DNA from: an uncultured Oscillospiraceae bacterium
GTDB taxonomy: Bacteria; Bacillota; Clostridia; Oscillospirales; Oscillospiraceae
Direction: 5' to 3'
Assembly: GCA_934597345.1 (NCBI GenBank)
Contig: CAKTRJ010000016.1
Location: forward strand, 1 to 53,152
DNA: 53,152 bases
A program made the translations under genes and the position numbers. Below are positions 6,496 to 15,488 of the stretch, in pieces. The notes beneath the pieces are model-generated. The model was given only the letters and a program-made list of their open reading frames with translations. It was not told the DNA's origin and did no database searches. Within the stretch, counting starts at the first letter, position 1. Each line of letters starts with the position of its first letter.

Positions 6496-6931
6496 GTTTC
6501 GCGCTCCGGCGCGACCTACTTTTGTCAACAGTGACAAAAGTAGGCAAAAACACCGGAAGGAACCTCCGGTTCCTTCACCTCCGGGCGCGCTATGCGTTGT
6601 ACAAAATCGTAAATGCATACCACACGTTCACATAAAATTTTCTTTTTCGTTTCGTTAAAAGGATCGTCCCTGCATCAGCGCCGCTGCCGCTGATGCCTAC
6701 GCCGAACAACGCTTTGGGTTCTACCGTTGAGAGCGTGAGCAGCAGCGGCGCAAGAAGGAATTCGATGCGTCATGCGCAGCGAAATCCAATATCTCCCGCG
6801 AACGCGCGGTAAAAGGCTGCAAATATACAACGCAGCATAGCGTGCGCGGATTCTTAAACCGCAGGTTTAAGCTGTCCTTTTGGTCACTTTTGGGACAGCG
6901 GCCAAAAGTGACCCGCGCCGGGGCACGGAAC
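6496..6931. repeat. Large noncoding hairpin-rich element with inverted ends, copy A
   Basis: About 436 bp with no plausible gene. The ends are imperfect inverted repeats: TTTCGCGCTCCGGCGCGACC then CTACTTTTG at the left, CAAAAGTGACCCGCGCCGG at the right. Inside are perfect small hairpins (GAAGGAACC/GGTTCCTTC, CTTAAACC/GGTTTAAG) and GC-rich blocks shared with copies at 11782-12221 and 43276-43834. All copies share one orientation. It fills the radC-uvrB gap and ends 49 bp before uvrB. It resembles a miniature inverted-repeat element; no transposase is present. Confidence 0.82.
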
Positions 6932-6980
6932 ATCCCCTCGCGCCTGATGGGCGCGAAACACGCTAAAAAGGAGAACCCCT

Positions 6981-8945
6981 ATGCCTCAATTCAAAGTCCA
7001 TTCTGAATATTCTCCCGCCGGGGATCAGCCCCAGGCCATCGAAAAGCTGGCCCAGGGCGTGGATCTGGGCCTGCGGGAGCAGGTGCTCAAGGGCGTCACC
7101 GGCTCCGGCAAGACCTACACCATGGCCAAGGTCATCGAGCAGGTACAGCGACCCACGCTGGTGCTGGCCCACAACAAGACCCTGGCCGCCCAGCTGTGCG
7201 AGGAGTTCCGGGAGTTCTTCCCGGAAAACGCCGTGGAGTACTTTGTCTCCTACTACGACTACTACCAGCCGGAGGCCTATATCCCCCACACCGACACCTA
7301 TATCGAGAAGGACGCCTCCACCAACGAGGAGATCGACCGTCTGCGGCTTTCCGCCACCTGCGCCCTGCTGGAGCGGCGGGACGTGATCGTGGTTTCGTCG
7401 GTCAGCTGCATCTACGGCCTGGGCGAGCCGGATGACTTTGCCCGGATGATGATCTCCCTGCGCACCGGTATGGCCATGGACCGGGACGAGTTGCTGCGCC
7501 GCCTGGTGGAGGATCGGTACGAGCGCAACGACATAGCCTTCCAGCGGAACGTGTTCCGGGTCCGGGGTGATACGGTGGAGCTGTACCCCGCCTACTATAA
7601 GGATCGGGCCATCCGGGTGGAGTTCTTCGGCGACGAGATCGACCGCATCACCGAGTTCCACCCCGTCACCGGCGCGGCCATGAAAACCCTGAACCATGTG
7701 GCCATCTACCCCGCCAGCCACTATGTGACGCCCAAGGACAAGATGGACGCCGCCATGGCCCAGATCAAAAAGGAGCTGGCGGAGCGGCTGCAATTCTTTG
7801 AAGAGAACAACATGCTGGTGGAGGCCCAGCGCCTGCGCCAGCGGACGGAATACGACATGGAGATGATGACCGAGCTGGGCTATTGCTCCGGCATCGAGAA
7901 CTACTCCCGCATCATCTCCCAGCGGCCCGCCGGGTCGCCGCCCATGACGCTGCTGGACTTCTTCCCTGATGATTTCCTGCTGTTTGTGGACGAGAGCCAT
8001 GTGACGCTGCCCCAGGTGCGGGCTATGTACAACGGCGACCGGGCCCGCAAGGAAAGTCTGGTGCGCTACGGCTTCCGCCTGCCCTGCGCCTTCGATAACC
8101 GACCCCTGAAATTCGAGGAGTTCGAGGAGCGGTTCCATCAGGCCATCTACGTCTCTGCCACACCGGGCGAGTACGAGCGGCAGCATGCCGATCAGGTGGT
8201 GGAGCAGGTGATCCGCCCCACGGGACTGCTGGACCCCCGTATCGAGCTGCGGCCCGTGGTAGGCCAGATCGACGACCTGTCCGCCGAGATCCGCGCCCGC
8301 GCCCAGCGGAACGAGCGGGTGCTGGTGACCACCCTCACCAAGCGGATGGCGGAGGATCTGACCGCCCACTTCCGCCAGAACGGTATCCGTGTGCGGTACA
8401 TGCACTCCGACGTGGCGGCGCTGGAGCGCATGGAGATCATCCGCGACCTGCGGCTGGGCGAGTTCGATGTGCTGGTGGGCATCAACCTGCTGCGGGAGGG
8501 ACTCGACCTGCCGGAGGTCAGTCTGGTGGCCATACTGGACGCCGACAAGGAGGGCTTTCTCCGCAGCGAGACCAGCCTGATCCAGACCATCGGCCGCGCC
8601 GCCCGCAACGCCGAGGGGCTGGTGATCCTCTACGCCGACACGGTGACGCCCTCCATGCGCGCCGCCATGGACGAAACGGAGCGCCGCCGGAAATTGCAGG
8701 ACGAGTTCAACAAGGCCCACGGCATCACGCCCCGCACCATCCGCAAGAGCGTGCGGGAGATGGTGGAGATCAGCCACAGCGCCGAGGAGGCGTCCCAGCT
8801 CAGCAAGAAGAAGCTCAGCGACCGGGAGCGGGCCGAGACCATCGCCCGTCTGGAAAAGGAAATGAAGGCCGCCAGCAAGATGCTGGAATTCGAGTACGCC
8901 GCGCTGCTGCGCGACCAGATCATCGAACTGCGAGGCGGCAAATGA
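6981..8945 (+). CDS. uvrB: UvrABC excinuclease subunit B
   Basis: A 654-residue UvrB, the damage-verifying helicase-like subunit of nucleotide excision repair that receives DNA from UvrA and recruits UvrC. Visible motifs are Walker [13 protein letters not shown] near residue 37, the strand-wedging beta-hairpin with [17 protein letters not shown], helicase motif [11 protein letters not shown], the C-terminal helicase motifs [14 protein letters not shown] and QTIGRAARN, and a final UVR domain ([23 protein letters not shown]) for contact with UvrC. It starts at ATG behind AAAAAGGAG. I saw no LexA-type GAAC-N4-GTTC box and no clear promoter in the 49 bp between the upstream repeat and the gene, so its promoter may lie inside the repeat or in radC. 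Confidence 0.97.
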   Translation: MPQFKVHSEYSPAGDQPQAIEKLAQGVDLGLREQVLKGVTGSGKTYTMAKVIEQVQRPTLVLAHNKTLAAQLCEEFREFFPENAVEYFVSYYDYYQPEAYIPHTDTYIEKDASTNEEIDRLRLSATCALLERRDVIVVSSVSCIYGLGEPDDFARMMISLRTGMAMDRDELLRRLVEDRYERNDIAFQRNVFRVRGDTVELYPAYYKDRAIRVEFFGDEIDRITEFHPVTGAAMKTLNHVAIYPASHYVTPKDKMDAAMAQIKKELAERLQFFEENNMLVEAQRLRQRTEYDMEMMTELGYCSGIENYSRIISQRPAGSPPMTLLDFFPDDFLLFVDESHVTLPQVRAMYNGDRARKESLVRYGFRLPCAFDNRPLKFEEFEERFHQAIYVSATPGEYERQHADQVVEQVIRPTGLLDPRIELRPVVGQIDDLSAEIRARAQRNERVLVTTLTKRMAEDLTAHFRQNGIRVRYMHSDVAALERMEIIRDLRLGEFDVLVGINLLREGLDLPEVSLVAILDADKEGFLRSETSLIQTIGRAARNAEGLVILYADTVTPSMRAAMDETERRRKLQDEFNKAHGITPRTIRKSVREMVEISHSAEEASQLSKKKLSDRERAETIARLEKEMKAASKMLEFEYAALLRDQIIELRGGK

Positions 8946-9697
8946 TGCCCGGCCCGGAAGAATTCCGCTGGGACATCCGGGCGGCCAAACGCTTTGGGCT
9001 GACGCAGGGACTGCTGCTTCTGTTGTCCATGTTCAGCCTGATTCCGGTTATCGCCTTTGCCGTGGGCGGGGACTGGCGGGAAGCCGCCGTGACCGCCGGT
9101 ATCTGCGCGGTTCTTGCCGGTGTGCTGGTCTGTCTTGAGCGTCGGCAAAAGCGCCAGCGTCAGGAGGCGACCCAGTATTATACCTTCCCCCTTCCCCGTG
9201 TCTACGACTACGAGACAGTCTGCGCGGCCTTAGAGACTGCGCCGGGCGTTCAATGGACGCACATCTGTGATGAGACCGCCCGAGTCTGCCGGATCGAGGG
9301 AGCGTTTTCGTGGCGGATGGCGCTGCTGCATCAGCCGGAGTTCTCCGCGTCCGCCTGCAAGGCCCAGCGTGACCGGGCCAACCGGGCCGCCAACCGCGCC
9401 CATCCGGAAAAGCAGGAGGGCCCTCAGTGGGAGATCGCGTCCCGCGCCCGTGTCAATCTTGTGGTGTGCGACGTCATGAATGACGAGCTTTCCCGCTATA
9501 TCGGCACCCACGCTCAGCGCCTGCTGTCACGCAATGAGAGTATCATCAACATGGCAGTGGTGGGTGATCGCCTGCCGGTGCCGCCTGTCCGCGGCGCGGA
9601 CGCGGATTTTCCCGCTCTGAACCGTTACTCCCGCAGCGCCAACCTGATCTGGTCGCTGCTGTGTCAAAATTCACCTGAAACGAGAAACGACCTATGA
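8942..9697 (+). CDS. Unknown membrane-anchored protein
   Basis: A 251-residue protein whose ATG overlaps the uvrB stop (ATGA); a second ATG follows immediately. Two membrane segments near the N-terminus (about residues 20-43 and 48-66) are followed by a soluble region of about 180 residues rich in Arg with a conserved-looking core ([35 protein letters not shown]). I recognise no family. Its four-base overlaps with uvrB and with the next transporter gene suggest one transcript, but not a shared function. The soluble part would face the cytosol if the short N-terminus does. Confidence 0.7.
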   Translation: MMPGPEEFRWDIRAAKRFGLTQGLLLLLSMFSLIPVIAFAVGGDWREAAVTAGICAVLAGVLVCLERRQKRQRQEATQYYTFPLPRVYDYETVCAALETAPGVQWTHICDETARVCRIEGAFSWRMALLHQPEFSASACKAQRDRANRAANRAHPEKQEGPQWEIASRARVNLVVCDVMNDELSRYIGTHAQRLLSRNESIINMAVVGDRLPVPPVRGADADFPALNRYSRSANLIWSLLCQNSPETRNDL

Positions 9698-10602
9698 AAA
9701 AGACCATCTCCTACCTGTATGTCATTCTGGGCGCGGCCTGCTGGGGCTTTATCGGCCTTTTTAACCGTATGCTGGGCGAAGCGGGCGTGTCTGTCTGGAA
9801 CCGGGTATTTATCCGCAACTTTATCAGCCTTGTGCTGCTGACGGTGGTGTTTGCCCTGTTCCACCGGCAGGTGTTCCGCATCAGGCTGAAGCATCTGCCC
9901 ATCTTTCTGGCGGCGGGCCTGATCAGCGTGCTGTGTCTGGCGATCACCTACTTCAACTGCCAGATGCGCTGCTCGCTGGCAGTGGCGGGTATCTTGCTGT
10001 ATCTGGCCCCGTCCTTCGTGGTGCTGATGAGCGCTCTCCTGTGGAAGGCGCCCCTGACAAAGCGGAAGCTGCTGGCGCTGGCGTTGTCCTTCGCGGGCTG
10101 TGCGCTGGTCAGCGGCATCGTGGGCGGCGACACCTCCGTGTCCGCCGTGGGATTGCTGCTGGGCGTGGGCGCAGGCTTCTGCTACGCCACCTATACCATC
10201 TTCGCCCACTATGGCCTTGCCCATTACGACAGCTACACCATGATCTACTGGACGTTCCTGGTGGCGGGTATCGGCTCGCTGTTCTTCCTGAACCCCGCCG
10301 AGTTGACCGCAGCGCTGCCGGACAGCCGTCTGTGGCTGGGCGCGGCGGGGCTGGTGATCATTGCCACGGTGCTGCCCTATATCTTCTATACTAAGGGCCT
10401 TGAGGGCGTGGAGAGCGGCAAGGCCTCCATTATCGCCAATGTGGAGCCTGTGGTAGCGGCGCTGACCGGGGTAGTATTTTTTCATGAGACTCTCAGCATC
10501 TGGACCCTGCTGGGCGTCTGCTGCGTGCTGGGCGGCGTGATCCTACTGGCGAAAGGAGACGACACATGCAAAGACTCCGCGTCCTCAACGGCTTCCACCT
10601 GA
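9694..10602 (+). CDS. EamA/DMT-family transporter
   Basis: A 302-residue protein with about ten hydrophobic helices in two repeated halves, typical of the drug/metabolite transporter superfamily. The first half opens with GAACWGFIGLFNRMLGEAGVS, the second with AAGFCYATYTIFAHYGLA and ends with the family's GVESGKASIIANVEPVVAAL and FHETLSIWTLLGVCCVLGG stretches. Members export amino acids, nucleotides or drugs; the substrate here is unknown. The start overlaps the previous gene by four bases and the C-terminus overlaps the next gene by 37 bases, consistent with a compact operon. Confidence 0.87.
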   Translation: MKKTISYLYVILGAACWGFIGLFNRMLGEAGVSVWNRVFIRNFISLVLLTVVFALFHRQVFRIRLKHLPIFLAAGLISVLCLAITYFNCQMRCSLAVAGILLYLAPSFVVLMSALLWKAPLTKRKLLALALSFAGCALVSGIVGGDTSVSAVGLLLGVGAGFCYATYTIFAHYGLAHYDSYTMIYWTFLVAGIGSLFFLNPAELTAALPDSRLWLGAAGLVIIATVLPYIFYTKGLEGVESGKASIIANVEPVVAALTGVVFFHETLSIWTLLGVCCVLGGVILLAKGDDTCKDSASSTAST

Positions 10603-11273
10603 AGCTCATTGCCATCTGCACCATGTTCATTGACCACATGGGCGCGACGCTGTTTCCCGACGCCATGTGGCTGCGGTGCATCGGTCGGATGGCCTTCCCC
10701 ATCTTCTGTTTTCTGATCGCCGAGGGCTGCATATACACCCACGACCGGAAGAAATACGCGGCGCGGCTGCTGGTGTTTGCCCTGCTGTCGGAGATCCCCT
10801 TCGACCTGATGTCCGGCGGCACGGTGTGGTATCCCTATACCCAGAACGTGCTGTGGACGCTGCTGGCCGGTGCGCTGGTGTGCTGGCTCATGGACAGCGC
10901 CCTGAAAAAGCGCACACCCTCCGCCTTTGTGCTGACGGGCGCGGTCATGGTGGCCGCCTGCTGCCTGCTGGAGCTGGTCAACACCGACTACGGCGGCTGG
11001 GGCATGCTGCTGGTGGCTATGTTCTACGGTGTCCACCGTGCGCCCAGCGGCACCGCCGGCAAAATGACCGCTGAGGTTTGCGGGCTGGTGTTTTTCTCCA
11101 TCGCCGTCATGGGCGGCTATCTGTCCATCGAGCTGTGGTCGCTGACGGCGCTGGTGCCCATCTGGCTGTACAATGGCCAAAGAGGCTTTTCCAACCGCGC
11201 GGTGCAGTACGGCTTTTACGCTTTTTACCCCATCCATATTCTCATTTTGTCATTGATCGCAATGTACCATTGA
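10566..11273 (+). CDS. TraX family membrane protein
   Basis: A 235-residue polytopic protein starting at ATG behind GAAAGGAG. It has the TraX signature at the N-terminus (LNGFHLKLIAICTMFIDHMGA), RIAFPIFCF-like helix (IGRMAFPIFCFLIAEG) and about eight membrane segments. TraX of F plasmid acetylates pilin, but chromosomal members in Firmicutes are not tied to conjugation; the fold is related to membrane acyltransferases. No conjugation gene lies nearby, so a role in acyl modification of a surface component is only a guess. Confidence 0.85.
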   Translation: MQRLRVLNGFHLKLIAICTMFIDHMGATLFPDAMWLRCIGRMAFPIFCFLIAEGCIYTHDRKKYAARLLVFALLSEIPFDLMSGGTVWYPYTQNVLWTLLAGALVCWLMDSALKKRTPSAFVLTGAVMVAACCLLELVNTDYGGWGMLLVAMFYGVHRAPSGTAGKMTAEVCGLVFFSIAVMGGYLSIELWSLTALVPIWLYNGQRGFSNRAVQYGFYAFYPIHILILSLIAMYH

Positions 11274-11293
11274 TCAACAAGGAGGTTGTCCCT

Positions 11294-11776
11294 ATGGCAA
11301 AGAACAAGGAAGAAAAGACCAACGTCATGCGGACGCTGGACCAGAAGAAGATCCCCTATACCGCCTTTTCCTACGACCCCAACGGCCCCATCGACGGCGT
11401 GTCGGTGGCGGCGGAGACAGGGCTGGACGCCGCCAGCGTGTTCAAAACGCTGGTGACAAAGGGTGCCAGCGGGGCATACTATGTGTTCGATATCCCCGTG
11501 GCGGAAAATCTCGACCTGAAAAAGGCCGCCAAGGCGGTGGGCGAGAAGTCCATCGCCATGCTGCCCCAGAAGGAGCTGCTGCCCCTGACGGGCTACATTC
11601 ACGGCGGCTGCTCGCCCGTGGGCATGAAGAAGCAGTTCCCCACCGTGTTCCACGAGACGGCGAACGAGCTGGCACTGGTCGCCGTCTCCGCCGGAAAGAT
11701 CGGCCATCAGGTGCAGGTGAAGCCTGACGACCTGCTGAAGCTGCTACGGGCAAAAACGGCGGATGTGGTGGTGTAA
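11294..11776 (+). CDS. ybaK: Cys-tRNA(Pro)/Cys-tRNA(Cys) deacylase, YbaK family
   Basis: A 160-residue YbaK/EbsC protein. ATG 11294 follows AAGGAGG at the right distance; the frame is open further upstream inside traX but has no ribosome site. YbaK-type enzymes hydrolyse cysteine wrongly attached to tRNA-Pro, acting in trans to prolyl-tRNA synthetase. Family features are GVSVAAETGLDAASVFKTL with the conserved lysine, YVFDIPVAENLDLKKAAKAVG, and the substrate-pocket motif GGCSPVGMKKQFP. It is the last gene before a repeat element and probably belongs to the uvrB-led operon. Confidence 0.93.
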   Translation: MAKNKEEKTNVMRTLDQKKIPYTAFSYDPNGPIDGVSVAAETGLDAASVFKTLVTKGASGAYYVFDIPVAENLDLKKAAKAVGEKSIAMLPQKELLPLTGYIHGGCSPVGMKKQFPTVFHETANELALVAVSAGKIGHQVQVKPDDLLKLLRAKTADVVV

Positions 11777-11781
11777 GGAGA

Positions 11782-12221
11782 ATTTCGCTCTCCAGAGCGA
11801 CCTACTTTTGCCAATAGCGGCAAAAGTAGGCAAAAACGCCAGAAGGAACCTCCGGTTCCTTCACTTCCGGGCGCGCTATACAATACGCAAAACTGTGAAT
11901 GTGTACCACGCGTTTGCGTGAGATTTTCTTCTTCGTTTCGTTATCGAATCGTCTCCGCACCAGCGTCGCTGCCGCTGATGCCTACGCCGAACAACGCTTC
12001 GGGTTCTACCGTCGCACCGCATGAGCGGCAGCGGCGCAAGACGAAAGTCAATTCGTCATACGCAGCGATGACAGCCGTTCTCCGTGACCGCGCGGCAAAG
12101 GGTAACAAATTTACAACGCAAAACAGCGTGCAGGAAGTCTTGAAACCTGAGGTTTCAAGCTGTCCTTTTGGGTACTTTTGGGACAGCAGCCAAAAGTACC
12201 TCTCGCTCCGCAGAGCGAAAT
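11782..12221. repeat. Large noncoding hairpin-rich element with inverted ends, copy B
   Basis: About 440 bp, same orientation and organisation as the copies at 6496-6931 and 43276-43834. The ends match very well in inverted orientation: ATTTCGCTCTCCAGAGCGA then CCTACTTTTG at the left, CAAAAGTAC then CGCTCCGCAGAGCGAAAT at the right. The left CCTACTTTTGCC/GGCAAAAGTAGG stem is a perfect 12 bp. No coding potential. It ends 15 bp before the uvrA -35 box. Confidence 0.85.
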
Positions 12222-12235
12222 ATTTTAATTCTTTA

Positions 12236-12264
12236 TTGACATTAAAAAGCGATTTTACTACACT
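12236..12264 (+). promoter_or_regulatory. uvrA promoter
   Basis: TTGACA (12236-12241) and TACACT (12259-12264) are 17 bp apart. No LexA-type operator is visible around it. Confidence 0.65.
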
Positions 12265-12299
12265 TATCTGCACCAAATCACGCAGAATCGAGGAATACC

Positions 12300-15128
12300 A
12301 TGCAAAAGGAAATTTTCATCAAAGGCGCACGGGAGAATAACCTGAAAAATATTGACGTTACCATTCCCCGGGATAAGCTGGTGGTGCTGACCGGTCTTTC
12401 CGGCAGCGGTAAAAGCTCGCTGGCCTTTGACACCATCTATGCCGAGGGGCAGCGCCGGTATGTGGAAAGCCTGTCCAGCTACGCCCGGATGTTTTTGGGC
12501 CAGATGGACAAGCCGGATGTGGACTATATCGACGGCCTGTCCCCCGCTATTTCCATCGACCAGAAAACCACCAGCAAGAATCCCCGCTCCACTGTCGGCA
12601 CGGTGACGGAGATCTACGACTATATGCGCCTTTTATGGGCGCGGATCGGCGTGCCCCACTGCCCCAAGTGCGGCAAGGAGATCCGCCAGCAGACCATCGA
12701 CCAGATCATCGACCAGATCATGGCGCTGCCGGAGGGCACCCGTATCCAGGTGATGGCCCCGGTGGTGCGGGGCCGCAAGGGCGAGCATACCAAGGTGCTG
12801 GAGGACGCCCGCCGCAGCGGCTACGTCCGCGCCCGCATCGACGGCGAGATGCACGAGCTGGACGAGGAGATCAAGCTCTCCAAGACCTTCAAGCATCAAA
12901 TCGACATCGTGGTGGACCGCCTGATCGTCCGCGCCGATATCGCCACCCGTCTCACCGACAGCGTGGAGACCGCCTCCAATCTGACCGGCGGCCTTGTGAC
13001 GGTGAACCTGCTGAAGGAGGGACAGGATCTGTCCTTCTCCCAGAACTACGCCTGTGAGGACTGCGGCGTGTCCATCGAGGAGCTGGCGCCCCGGCTGTTC
13101 TCCTTCAACAGCCCCTTCGGCGCATGCCCCACCTGCATGGGTCTTGGCATGCAGCTGAAGGTAGACCCCACGCTGGTGATCCCCGACGAGAGCAAGTCCA
13201 TTCTGGACGGCGCGGTGGTGGCCACCGGGTGGAACTCCATCCGCTCCGACGGCATCTCCCGCATGTACTTCGACGCCCTCAGCAAGCGCTATAACTTCTC
13301 TCTCCGCACCCCCTACGCCCAGCTGTCCGACGAGGTGAAGGACATTATCCTCTACGGCACAAAGGGCGAGAAGCTGACGCTGGAATACGACCAGCCCCGG
13401 GGCAAGGGAACGCTGCATCAGGCCTTTGAGGGCATCGCCAACAATCTGGAGCGGCGCTATGTGGAGACCCAATCCGACGCCAGCAAGAAGGAGATCGAAT
13501 CCTTCATGGCGGCCTGCCCCTGCCCCGCCTGCCAGGGCAGACGGCTGCGGCCGGAGGCGCTGGCCGTCACCGTGGGCGGCCTGTCCATCCACGACGCCAC
13601 CACCATGCCGGTGGATGACGAGATCGCGTTCTTCGACGGACTGACCCTTACCGGCAACCAGCAGATGATCGCTGCCCAGATCTTGAAGGAGATCGGCTCC
13701 CGGCTGCGGTTTTTGCAGTCGGTGGGTCTCAGCTATCTGACACTCAGTCGTTCCTCCGGCACCCTGTCCGGCGGCGAGAGCCAGCGTATCCGTCTGGCCA
13801 CCCAGATCGGCAGCAGCCTTATGGGCGTGCTGTATATTCTGGACGAGCCCTCCATCGGCCTGCACCAGCGGGACAACGACAAGCTGCTGGATACTCTGCG
13901 GCGGCTCCGGGATCTGGGCAACACCCTGATCGTGGTGGAGCATGACGAGGACACCATGCGTGCTGCCGACTGGCTCATCGATATCGGCCCCGGCGCAGGC
14001 GCACTGGGCGGACAGGTGGTGTCCGCCGGAACGCCGGAGCAGGTGATGGCCGACCCCAACAGCCTGACGGGCCAGTACCTCAGCGGCAAAAAGCGCATCG
14101 AGGTGCCGGAGTGCCGCCGCGCCGGAAACGGCAAATGGCTGACAGTGCGGGGCGCCAAGGAAAACAACCTGAAAAATATCGACGTGTCCGTGCCGCTGGG
14201 GACGCTCACCTGCGTCACCGGCGTATCCGGCAGCGGCAAAAGCTCACTGGTCAACGAGATCATCTTCAAGCGGCTGGGCGCCGATCTGAACCGGATGAAG
14301 GCCCATCCCGGCAGGTATGATGCCATCGAAGGTGAGGAGCATCTGGACAAGGTCATCAACATCGACCAAAGCCCCATCGGACGGACGCCCCGCTCCAACC
14401 CCGCCACCTATACCAATCTTTTCAACGACATCCGCGACCTGTTCGCCTCCCTGCCTGACGCAAAGGCAAGGGGCTACGGCCCCGGCCGGTTCTCCTTCAA
14501 CACCAAGGGCGGCCGGTGCGAGGCCTGCTGCGGCGACGGTGTGCTGAAGATCGAGATGCACTTCCTGGCGGACGTGTACGTTCCCTGCGAGGTGTGCCAT
14601 GGCAAGCGCTATAACCGGGAGACGCTGGAGGTGCGCTATAAGGGCAAATCCATCTCCGACGTGCTGGACATGACGGTGGATGAAGCGCTGCCCTTCTTCT
14701 CCGCCCTGCCCAAGATCGCCGACCGGCTGCAGACCTTGCAGGACGTGGGCCTCGGCTATGTGAAGCTGGGCCAGTCCTCCACCACCCTGTCCGGCGGCGA
14801 GGCCCAGCGTGTCAAGCTGGCCACGGAGCTTTCCAAGCGCTCCACCGGCCGCACCATCTATATTCTGGACGAGCCCACCACAGGCCTTCACGCCGACGAC
14901 GTGAAGAAGCTGCTGGCCGTTTTGCAGCGGCTGGTGGACAGCGGCAATACCGTGCTGGTGATCGAGCACAATCTGGACGTGATCAAATGCGCCGACTACC
15001 TGATCGACCTGGGGCCGGAGGGCGGCGTCGGCGGCGGCACGGTGGTGGCCACCGGCACGCCGGAGCAGGTAGCGGCAGTACCGGAGTCCTACACGGGACA
15101 GTATCTCAAAAAGCTGCTGGCCCGGTAA
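12300..15128 (+). CDS. uvrA: UvrABC excinuclease subunit A
   Basis: A 942-residue UvrA, the dimeric ABC-type ATPase that first recognises DNA lesions in nucleotide excision repair and loads UvrB. The first half has Walker [14 protein letters not shown] (about residue 32), a zinc module with CPKCGKE, a second cysteine set (CEDCG...CPTCMGLG), signature [16 protein letters not shown] and Walker [15 protein letters not shown]. The second half has Walker [15 protein letters not shown], the zinc finger CEACCGDG...[10 protein letters not shown], signature [16 protein letters not shown] and [14 protein letters not shown]. Length and all motifs are complete. It has its own promoter and is 3.4 kb from uvrB rather than adjacent. 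Confidence 0.98.
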   Translation: MQKEIFIKGARENNLKNIDVTIPRDKLVVLTGLSGSGKSSLAFDTIYAEGQRRYVESLSSYARMFLGQMDKPDVDYIDGLSPAISIDQKTTSKNPRSTVGTVTEIYDYMRLLWARIGVPHCPKCGKEIRQQTIDQIIDQIMALPEGTRIQVMAPVVRGRKGEHTKVLEDARRSGYVRARIDGEMHELDEEIKLSKTFKHQIDIVVDRLIVRADIATRLTDSVETASNLTGGLVTVNLLKEGQDLSFSQNYACEDCGVSIEELAPRLFSFNSPFGACPTCMGLGMQLKVDPTLVIPDESKSILDGAVVATGWNSIRSDGISRMYFDALSKRYNFSLRTPYAQLSDEVKDIILYGTKGEKLTLEYDQPRGKGTLHQAFEGIANNLERRYVETQSDASKKEIESFMAACPCPACQGRRLRPEALAVTVGGLSIHDATTMPVDDEIAFFDGLTLTGNQQMIAAQILKEIGSRLRFLQSVGLSYLTLSRSSGTLSGGESQRIRLATQIGSSLMGVLYILDEPSIGLHQRDNDKLLDTLRRLRDLGNTLIVVEHDEDTMRAADWLIDIGPGAGALGGQVVSAGTPEQVMADPNSLTGQYLSGKKRIEVPECRRAGNGKWLTVRGAKENNLKNIDVSVPLGTLTCVTGVSGSGKSSLVNEIIFKRLGADLNRMKAHPGRYDAIEGEEHLDKVINIDQSPIGRTPRSNPATYTNLFNDIRDLFASLPDAKARGYGPGRFSFNTKGGRCEACCGDGVLKIEMHFLADVYVPCEVCHGKRYNRETLEVRYKGKSISDVLDMTVDEALPFFSALPKIADRLQTLQDVGLGYVKLGQSSTTLSGGEAQRVKLATELSKRSTGRTIYILDEPTTGLHADDVKKLLAVLQRLVDSGNTVLVIEHNLDVIKCADYLIDLGPEGGVGGGTVVATGTPEQVAAVPESYTGQYLKKLLAR

Positions 15129-15179
15129 AAGGCACATCTGTCCTCTTTCCGCATAGGATAGCAAGGGGGAGGGGACGGT

Positions 15180-15488
15180 ATGGCGCTTTTCTGGGAGGGC
15201 GTGGCGGCATTTCTGGAGGCCGTCGGCATCGCGGCGGTGCTGTGGGTGCTGTTTGACTGGGTGCTGCGCCCGAAACGGGGCGGCGGCACAGCGGTTTTTG
15301 TCCCGCTGACCGGCGACGCGGCGGAGCTGGACCGGCTGCTGCGGCGGCTGGAGGGCCTGAGCGTGGTGCTGGTAGACGAGGGACTTTCTGACGAGGGACG
15401 CACGCGGGCGGAGCAGGCCGCGCGGCGCGATCCCAACATTACACTGAAGAAACGGGGGGAGACCCATGGGGGAACGCGGTACCATTGA
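15180..15488 (+). CDS. Small single-pass membrane protein of unknown function
   Basis: A 102-residue protein starting at ATG behind GGGGGAGGGG. Residues about 5-28 form one membrane helix (VAAFLEAVGIAAVLWVLFDWVL), followed by a basic stretch and a soluble domain of alternating beta and alpha pattern (TAVFVPLTGDAAELDRLLRRL, SVVLVDEGLSDEGRTRAEQAA). I know no characterised member. It overlaps the recD2 start by 23 bases, suggesting co-transcription with uvrA and recD2. Confidence 0.6.
   Translation: MALFWEGVAAFLEAVGIAAVLWVLFDWVLRPKRGGGTAVFVPLTGDAAELDRLLRRLEGLSVVLVDEGLSDEGRTRAEQAARRDPNITLKKRGETHGGTRYH

Noticed and set aside
6932..7000. LexA (SOS) box before uvrB or uvrA
   Set aside because: I looked for GAAC-N4-GTTC type sites in both upstream regions and found none.
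6963..8777. A 604-codon open frame on the minus strand opposite uvrB
   Set aside because: It mirrors uvrB codon structure in GC-rich DNA, is rich in His, Gln, Val and Leu in the pattern of reverse-strand shadows, and uvrB has full family motifs.
10566..11273. TraX-family gene as evidence for a conjugative element
   Set aside because: It is embedded among housekeeping genes with no relaxase, coupling protein or pilus genes nearby; chromosomal TraX-family members are common.
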